Shown one piece after another: positions 57,070 to 64,000 of a DNA stretch of 64,000 nt (position 1 is the first letter of the stretch; each line of letters begins with the position of its first letter). The position numbers and the translations under genes are program-made. Under the pieces are notes generated by a model, which was given only the letters and a program-made list of their open reading frames with translations, was not told the origin of the DNA and searched no databases. The stretch is from Cephalotrichum gorgonifer (lineage: Eukaryota; Ascomycota; Sordariomycetes; Microascales; Microascaceae), in contig ONZQ02000018.1 in NCBI GenBank assembly GCA_900312665.1, positions 62,001 through 126,000 on the forward strand, read 5' to 3'.

Positions 57070-57939
57070 ATGGCGGCGACACAAATCGCAAGGGTTGAAG
57101 CCGACGGCGTCGACGTGTTCTACCGCCACGCCGGCCGCGAAGATGCCCCAACCATCGTCCTCCTCCACGGCTATCCCTCCTCCTCCCACATGTACCGCAA
57201 CCTCATCCCCCATCTGGCGACCAAATATCGCGTCATCGCTCCCGACCTCCCCGGCTACGGCTTCACCACCGTCCCAGACTCACTTAACTACAAGTACACA
57301 TTCGCCAACCTCTCCAAGACCTTCGCGGCCTTCATGGACGCACTTGGCCTGAAGCGCTTCGCCATCTACATCTTCGACTACGGCGCACCGACCGGCCTGC
57401 GCTTCGCGCTCAACCGCCCCGACGCCGTGGCTGCCATCATCACGCAGAACGGCAATGCTTATGTTGAGGGTTTCGGGAAGTCTTTCTGGCAGCCGATCGA
57501 GAAGTACTGGGCCACCGGCGCCCCCGAAGACCGCGAAGCCCTCCGATCTGCCACGACACTCGAGGCGACGAAGTGGCAGTACATCGACCAGGCGGCGAAC
57601 CCGGAGGCCATACAGCCCGAGGGGTATTATCTGGACCAGGCGCTGATGGATCGCCCTGGAAACAAGGACATCCAGCTTGACCTCTTTTACGACTACAGGA
57701 CTAACGTGGAGCTGTATCCGAAGTTCCAGGAGTACTTCCGCAACTCCAGTGTGCCGGTGCTTGCGATCTGGGGAAAGAAGGACAGCATCTTCGTTTATCC
57801 GGGCGCCGAGGCGTACCGGCGGGATGTTAAGAAGTTTGAGCTGCACTGGTTGGATTCGGGCCATTTTGCGCTTGAGACGAATGAAGTTGAGGTGGCGAAG
57901 GAGATTGACGGTTTCCTCACCAAGTATGGTGTATTCTAA
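57070..57939 (+). CDS. Haloalkane dehalogenase-like alpha/beta hydrolase
   Basis: A 289-residue cytosolic alpha/beta-hydrolase without introns. The oxyanion region is LLHGYPSSSHMYRN. The nucleophile elbow is IFDYGAPTG, with Asp103 where esterases have Ser. This is the arrangement of haloalkane dehalogenases and epoxide hydrolases. The general base is His265 in LDSGHFALE. The cap region contains GNAYVEGFGKSFWQPIEKYW and QALMDRPGNKDIQLDLFYDY. The conserved order strongly recalls bacterial members of about 290 residues. Substrate (halide, epoxide or lactone) cannot be told from sequence. Intronlessness and bacterial-like blocks allow a transfer origin, but this family is widespread in ascomycetes, so evidence for recent transfer is weaker than for the genes at 19371 and 32633. 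Confidence 0.88.
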   Translation: MAATQIARVEADGVDVFYRHAGREDAPTIVLLHGYPSSSHMYRNLIPHLATKYRVIAPDLPGYGFTTVPDSLNYKYTFANLSKTFAAFMDALGLKRFAIYIFDYGAPTGLRFALNRPDAVAAIITQNGNAYVEGFGKSFWQPIEKYWATGAPEDREALRSATTLEATKWQYIDQAANPEAIQPEGYYLDQALMDRPGNKDIQLDLFYDYRTNVELYPKFQEYFRNSSVPVLAIWGKKDSIFVYPGAEAYRRDVKKFELHWLDSGHFALETNEVEVAKEIDGFLTKYGVF

Positions 57940-58417
57940 TAGGGACCTTTCTTAACCTATGTAGTGTGGCATTATACAAATAAAGTAAAATTATAGTCGC
58001 GCATCCTCTCCTTGGGTTTTAAGCATACCTTGCTTTTCAAGGCATATTTTAAAATGTAGTCCTGGCCCTGGCCTCGTGCGGAGTACATCAGATATGTAAC
58101 TTCTTTAATTCGCTTCCCTCATAGAAGTAATGAACAAGGGTCTGTCGTGAGAACCTAGGTCCTACCATCACTCATAGTTAGGCCGTCCTGTTTGCCTAGA
58201 TTCCTATTAAATATTCGCCTGGACCAGCACTCGAAGGTTCTAAGTGATCTTGACCTTTCGACGTTGCCAAATATACAAGGTACTCCTTGAAAATATCCCT
58301 GTATTCAGGTCCATGCCCGGGACGAGATGGCGAGCCCGTCGGTGGAAATGAGGAGCCAGATGGATAGATACAACGTTGTCAACCCGGATGAGCCTAGCAT
58401 GTGGCGTTTATGAGATC
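57940..58417. other. 3' spacer
   Basis: AT-rich 3' flanks. No gene is seen. Confidence 0.55.
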
Positions 58418-60067
58418 TCACCCCCGACGTAGTGCCGCCGACTCGTCTATTGTCGGGGCCCAGTGTATTCGCAAATCCTCAGGGACCCCGGCCAGGACCA
58501 ATTCAGCCACCATAGAGTCGAATCCAAGCTCTTTTGAGACCACCATAGCCCAGGCGCTGCCGAGCCATTCATTCACCCCTGCCAGCGCACCCCTTTCGAC
58601 CAAGTACCGAACAAGCCTACTTCTTCCTTCATCACTGCTGTGCAAATTGGCGGAGGGAACCCCCGTGTCACGTCTGCCTCATACCAAACCAGGCGCTCAA
58701 CAATCTCCCTAGAGCCCCGTCAAATCGCCTCGTTAAGGAACTGGTGAGAGTTCGGGCTAGCCCCGCTGTCCAATAAAAGCTCCACTGCTGGTAGGGAACG
58801 ACCGCGGATGGCCCCCATGAGGCCTCGGCCAAGAAACTCATACCTCTCTAGCTCATCAGTCTCGTTTTCTAGACCCCGCTGCCTCTTAAGGTTGTCAAAC
58901 GGAACAACGCCGTCGATGAAATAGTTTACTAGTTCTAAGTACCACTGGCATGCGGCGTTCGCAAGTCGTAATTTCCCTGATAGATCAATTCTAATAACCG
59001 ACTTCTCATGGAAGTAGTCATATGAGTCCAATTTCTGCAACATGGAGAGGATCCGGCGATACGCGTGTGGTGACGGGCTGTAGAGGGCGATGTATTCTAG
59101 TTGTTGGGAGTCGATAGGGTCTTCCTCATTGCATTGGTCCAGTGCGAAGTGGAACAGGTCTGGATTCACGCTCTGATATCCGCAAGTGAGCAGCGCCACA
59201 ATCGTTTTATTGGGTAACCGAGCGCCAGGCCCCTTCTCGCGGGATTGGAGGAACCGAAGGGTTCCTAAGTTGCCTCGCTCCCCCGCCAGCACCAGGCGTA
59301 TGGAAAGCCTTGCGCTCCGCCGATCATTGTCGCGGATCTCGGCTTCCTTGATGGGCAGCAGCTGGCAGATCAAGTCCATGTCATCCAACCACACGGCAAC
59401 GTCCAGGGGATCGCTCACGAAACCATCCGTCTTCCAGGAACCATCGTCCCGTTGGTCTAGCAGGTGCTGTCTCTTATGCCAATCTGCCTTGTAGATGTCG
59501 AGCTCAACGACGTGTTCGAGACAGGAGAAGGCCGTCCTCAGCACGAAAGCCTTCTTCTCCGAGTCGTGGTCGCATCTCATATAAACGTTGAGCCAGGTCT
59601 ATGAGGTATGCGTCGCGCCACCCCTGGTTTGTTGTACGAGCGTTCTTATATATTTGTCGAGATATATACTTCGTGGTGAGAGGGAGCCAACGTGGCCTGC
59701 CGAGTGGGCGGAAACGATAGGTATTCGGGCCCCGCATTGTATGATCGTATAGACATAGGAAATGAGATATTTCCTGTAGTGTGTTACCTCGTAGTATGGC
59801 CCTGATGATGTCGTAGTCGAACGCACCTGTCCTCATCGTTAGCACGACTCGCCCGTAGGCAAGACATCCAGTACGCCTGAGGCCGTAGAATCATGAGCCC
59901 GGCAGAGATGGAGGTGGGGTAATCACATGGATAATTATGGAGTAGGGAAATGACTTACGGGAGACAAATCGTAATCTCATCGCCCTTTCACGGGTGCGAA
60001 CGCTGATGGCGTCGAGGAATATTTGGTCCAGGATTTCTACGGGAAGATCCAAGAAGGCTAGCTTCAT
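58418..60067 (-). pseudogene. F-box/ankyrin gene with two frameshifts and a stop
   Basis: A minus-strand F-box protein with ankyrin-like repeats, now broken. Exon 1 (60067-59959) encodes DLPVEILDQIFLDAISVR, an F-box start. A GT-AG intron joins it to exon 2 at 59826 (FDYDIIRAILRGN). The frame continues to LIDLAQRLYE near 59580. There a +1 shift is needed to read CDHDSEKKAFVLRTAFSCLE and the ankyrin-like body (GNLGTLRFLQSRE, SLPAVELLLDSGASPN). A TGA at 58722-58720 then interrupts NEAI.RGSREIVERL. A second shift at a G-run near 58665 leads to HSSDEGRSRLVRYLVERGAL, which continues to 58418. Homology is visible in all three frames, so this is one decayed gene. Sequencing error at the homopolymers cannot be excluded, but the TGA argues for real decay. 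Confidence 0.75.
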
Positions 60068-61262
60068 TGTTGAAAAATCACAAGGAGTCTTTGTCCGAAA
60101 GTTTCAGCCGCGATTGATGAAAAAAGCTGCTTGCCAGAGGTTTCAGCAGCACCACATCACGAGAGTGTACCTCCATACGTGTACAAACGGTTTACGGGGT
60201 GGTGGGGAGTAGGGGCAAGAGTGCCGTGAAGATCTTGTTGGCCATCTTGAAATTATCTTGGCTGGTTCAGTTGAGTACGCCGTGAGATGACCGGGAAGAA
60301 AAGAAGGAGCGTACTAGAAGAAGTATGTTTTCTGTCAGGTTGCTTGGGAGGAGGTCTTTCAGGAGGCTTTGAGCGACGTATGAAAGTGTGAACTTGGTGG
60401 CTGAAGTAATCTTAACGGAGGTTACAAGGGGAGTCGTGGCTGCTTGTTATACTGCAAACGTCGACTTCTAAATAGCATGATTGATGCTACTATTCCCAGC
60501 TCACAACCAATACCAACATCGCGGCCTGTGTCGAAGGAAAGGACTCGTGTTTCGAATATAACAATAGATGCGTTCGGTCTTACCTACATAGCTAAGAATA
60601 ATGACAAACGAACACACGCCATTTCAGTCCAACATGTAGGCCCTGGAATGTATGTGATCCTCCAGGAGCCGAGACAGAAAAGCGCTGTTGTTGAACGTTA
60701 CCTCTAGCCCGGCAAGGCGCACTCCTGTTGGCCGTTACCTATAAAACTACAAGGCGGACACCATACAAAGTATGGAAGTTCACTTCCTGCTCCTGCCTTA
60801 GGGAATCATCCTTCTCCCCTCGGAGGAATAATCCCAGCGGCTAACGACTTGGGAGGTTGCTCTCTTTGCCGCTGGTCGCCTCATTGCGGGTGGTCGCGAT
60901 GGGTGACCGCGTCAAAAATAGCCTCTCTACGCCGAAAGGATTCTTGCCCGCCGCTACCCATTACAGTGTGCGCTGGTGGAGGGGGGAGGAGGATGGGAAG
61001 GCATACTCGGGTGCCTCACGGGTGGACTATGGGCTATAAGCAGTCAGAGCCAAAGTCTCGACAAGAGGAGTGTCATCCCTGGAATGGCTATATATAGGTA
61101 GTTCCTCGTATCAGCGGAAATTCACCAATAAACCACTACCATACCCATTGTCACGCCCTTCTGAGCTTCATTCATAGCAGTGTTTCCATCAAAACCTTCC
61201 ACAAATTCACCGACCATCTTCCATTCAGCCCATCATACCCTCGCCTCAGAGCCGCCGCAACA
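60068..61262. other. No gene recognised
   Basis: About 1.2 kb of spacer. A TATATATAG box near 61089-61097 lies about 170 bases before the pseudogene start at 61263, consistent with an old promoter. Confidence 0.45.
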
Positions 61263-62354
61263 ATGGCCTCTGCTCTCAATATCATCCTGATGGGCATCGC
61301 TGTTGTCTCCGTCATCCCCCTGGTCAAATCTTTCCTCCCAATTCCGAAGGAGCCCGCTACCCACGTTGTGAGAATCGGGTTTGGTGGGCTGAACGTGTCA
61401 ATAGAGGCACTAGACGGCCTTGGCGGCAGAGTCCCGGCCGTCGCTTTGTATGACGTGCGAGGTGACCCGGTCGGCGATGCGGATACTGGAGACCTCCTCG
61501 CGCCTGCCGGTGGCTTCGGCGAGCGCAAGATCATATCCACCGTCACCCCGGAGTAAATTAAGCTAACCGCCTTACACGACGACCCAGTCTGCGTCGCCTA
61601 CATCGCCATGACCTCTTCGTCGGGAGACCAACGTGTGTGGAGCGCGGGAAACGCCAAGGAGTGCGGTATCCCCTGGTACCCCAGCCCCGACGTCCACCCT
61701 CAGACCTAGTTCCGCCCTCCCTGCTTCTGGATGAGCCGCAAGACGGACGGTATACCCTCGCGGGCGGGCGTGAGCTGGAAGAGGACAGACTTTGCACCAC
61801 TGGACAAGGAGGTAGGGCTGGGGCTGGCGACGCAGTGGCGCCTCGACTCGGCAACCCTGTGTCGGGCGCCCGCAAGACAGCAGTTCTGGAAGACGGTCGT
61901 CCAACCAGACAGCTGCATACCCATCTACGACAGGCTGTTGGAATTAAACGAGGACGGGACCGATGCGGACCGTGACTACATCATCAATGGGAACGTGCAG
62001 AGATGTATTGCAACTGGGCAAGTCGATAACAATGTTTCACTTTACCTCGTAGATGGCAGGCGCATTATCGATCCACAGGCGCCGTTCATGCCAGATCTAA
62101 GGTTTCAGCAGCCCAAGCCGCCGGCCATCCCTCCTGGGCTGGAGCTCTCGGACTCGGTAGACCTGGGCACGCTCGGAAAGCGGCAGGACGGGCGTGTGTT
62201 TCCCCGGGCCAGCCATCGCGACCATGGAAAGTGCGAGAATGAGCTGGTCATTAGCGAGGTGGAGGGTATCAGTGCCAAGGAGGTATGTGAGAGCGAGAAC
62301 TCCTGGGGGCTGGATATCGTCTCGCTAAAGGAAGGTCTCTACTGCGACATGTGA
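61263..62354 (+). pseudogene. Predicted secreted protein with two in-frame stops
   Basis: A single 364-codon frame, interrupted by TAA at 61554-61556 and TAG at 61707-61709. The N-terminus (ALNIILMGIAVVSVIPLVKS) is a signal peptide or membrane anchor. The reading continues smoothly across both stops, for example DDPVCVAYIAMTSSSGDQ and AKECGIPWYPSPD before the second stop, then FRPPCFWMSRKTDG and QPDSCIPIYDRLLELN. Cysteines are regularly spread, as in secreted proteins. Both stops become Gln codons (CAA, CAG) if one T is read as C, that is CpA to TpA changes as made by repeat-induced point mutation. I do not recognise the family. Stop-free introns around these sites are not visible, so loss of function is the best reading. 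The 3' part alone (61731-62354) could still be translated but lacks the signal. Confidence 0.75.
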
Positions 62355-63726
62355 GAGCATGAGCTATCCGAGATTTGCACGAAGAGGGTCCAGACATGGT
62401 GCTGGGACGTTGATACGAAATCGTTGCGGGGGTCGCCGGCTGGAATTAGCAAGAGAGATGGGAATACAGAGCCAAAAGTGTTTCGGAACATTCATCACTG
62501 GAAATAGGTATCTCGTACAGAGAAAACAGGGGGATGGCCGCTGCAGGAGCCAGATCTATATCGGTGCCAAACCAACAGCAACCGCGTCGTGCTAGGAATA
62601 TCGGGGGTTTCACACATCTGAATATGTTCTGCCGTGTCAGGCTCGACTGAGAGGAAAGGCTATAATATGTGTGTTATGTATCCCTCTAAATAGATGATAG
62701 GAAGAAACTGTGTAATTTCGCCAAACCAAACTCCATTTGCCGTTAGATAGGTTCCCTCTTATCACAAATAGAACTCGGAAATTATTAGCAATGTTCAGGG
62801 AAATCCCTGTTCCCTATAGGTCGTCGAGGGAGACCTCAGATATTTATCACATGGTAGGTTTTTCTGGGACGTATTCCAGGAGGCAGTATCTAGTCAAAAT
62901 CTATCTAGGCTTGTGGCTCCGGGCCAGTTTTGAGAGACCAAGCAGAAGATTGGATCAATTGAGTCTTACCACTTTGGGGCCTAGGACCTTTCGAGGTAGG
63001 GTCGAACATCTAATTGCTTAATGTGGTAATAGTATTCTAGTATAGTCGTAGAGCAAAGCCATTATGAAACGCAGGCGGAAGGAAAAAAAATTTCGGTCCC
63101 GAGCGACCACCCACAGAAGAAAGATTAAATAGCCCTTACCAATCGGGTGCTAATTTGCGTATTGGTTTAAGAGCACACTAAATTAGGTGTTAATATACAC
63201 GCTCATTTTGTTAAGGAACGGGGGTCCTTCATACGTCTCAGATCGGAATCCTTCAGCACAAGCTCAACCAATAGACACTGGTCCCCGACACATCAGCGCG
63301 GGCCAAAGACGTGGTAGTATTCCGCAGATCCGACGTCCAAAGTAAGATATCCGAATCCTGTGCGCTTTGGCCCCCACAGAACCACTGTCGACGACCGTGC
63401 ACCCGTCACTTGTTTTGACATGTGGTTAGCGGTATTTATCCAGAAGGATACCCATATTCCTGGTGTCCCAGGAATCCATCCGTTTCGAACGTTCAAGCAC
63501 AGTCATTCCGAGCATAATGCGGGCCTCCACTCGTGACTTCGCCTTCATAGGGCTGGCGGCATTCTGCGGCCTCTCTTGCGCTACAGTCGGCGCAAACGTG
63601 TATGTGAAAGGATACCACCCGCCCTGACTTGCATCCCACTCCACGATAGGACGCAAAAGCTGACGCAAGCGACTAAATCTCCACAGCCTCTACCAAGGGG
63701 AACATAGACCCTCTCGACGGCAATTC
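62355..63726. other. No gene recognised
   Basis: About 1.4 kb. Short frames only. The region just before 63727 may hold earlier exons of the chitin-binding gene, but I cannot define them. Confidence 0.45.
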
Positions 63727-64000
63727 AGACTCGGCTCCAGCAAAGATGGTAACTGCGGCATTGTTCATGGCTCGGACACCCCGACGACGTGCCTGGGAAG
63801 CGACTTCGGCGACTGCTGCAGCCGACTAGGCTTTTGCGGTAACACCACATCATACTGCGGCGGAGGGTGTCAACCCGACTACGGGACTTGCGGGGACTCG
63901 TCCATCTCGACGGACGGGTCGTGCGGCGGGTCCAAGGGGCTGACATGCCTGGGATCGGAGGAGGGAGATTGCTGTAGTGAGAAGGGGTTTTGCGGGGAGA
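63727..64000 (+). CDS. CBM18 chitin-binding protein, partial
   Basis: A part of a chitin-binding protein with hevein-type (CBM18) modules. It runs off the right edge of the window. Reading GGC at 63733 onward gives CGIVHGSDTPTTC, CCSRLGFCGNTTSYC and CQPDYGTC. This is a complete eight-Cys module with the aromatic/Gly binding face (Ser..Phe/Tyr-Cys-Gly). A second module starts with DGSCGGSKGLTC, then CCSEKGFCGE at the edge. The frame opens at a probable acceptor (AATTCAG, about 63721-63728), so the listed start is an exon boundary, not a start codon. The upstream exon is not identified. In fungi such proteins are secreted and bind chitin, alone or fused to chitinase, deacetylase or LysM domains. 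Which one applies lies outside the window. Confidence 0.8.

Overview
This window is genomic DNA from a filamentous ascomycete fungus (Pezizomycotina). The genes carry short GT-AG introns, mostly 50-90 bases with CTAAC/CTGAC-like branch sites. They include a Zn2Cys6 regulator, MFS sugar permeases and the classic fungal nitrate-assimilation cluster. I see no rRNA, tRNA, CRISPR array or intact transposon. One run of 21 N marks an assembly gap.

Left part (2.4-14.4 kb): a complete nitrate-assimilation cluster. Nitrate reductase niaD (minus) and nitrite reductase niiA (plus) diverge from a 1.5 kb shared promoter. The nitrate transporter nrtA/crnA follows niiA on the plus strand. NirA-type CTCCGHGG motifs and AreA-type GATA motifs lie in both control regions, so nitrate import and its reduction to nitrite and then ammonium look co-regulated. 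I give exon boundaries that restore full-length proteins of 871, 1089 and 495 residues.

Middle part (15-42 kb): a mosaic. It holds a decayed DUF4470-like fragment and a BTB-domain gene. Next come an intronless GH13 alpha-glucosidase that reads like an alphaproteobacterial AglA, a DUF7730-type protein and a nine-exon sugar permease. A secreted carboxylesterase follows. A Zn2Cys6 regulator is divergently paired with an intronless, bacterial-looking FAD oxidoreductase that carries an added Asn-Gly-Thr-rich N-terminus. The stretch ends with a penicillin acyltransferase-like Ntn hydrolase, a damaged ThuA-like gene at the assembly gap, a small GRF zinc-finger protein and an alpha-glucoside-type permease. 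The alpha-glucosidase and two sugar permeases suggest, but do not prove, a disaccharide-use theme.

Right part (45-64 kb): accessory functions. It holds two berberine-bridge (BBE) FAD oxidases, one of them secreted, a four-exon GFA/CENP-V protein and a beta-lactamase-fold serine hydrolase. A small two-TM protein and an intronless haloalkane-dehalogenase-like hydrolase follow. Two clear pseudogenes come next: an F-box/ankyrin gene with two frameshifts and a stop, and a predicted secreted protein with two in-frame stops that are both explainable as CpA to TpA changes. A CBM18 chitin-binding gene runs off the right edge.

The best candidates for something unusual are the two bacterial-looking intronless genes (19.4-21.0 kb and 32.6-34.5 kb). 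The second sits in a divergent pair with its own putative regulator, next to a PenDE-like acyltransferase.
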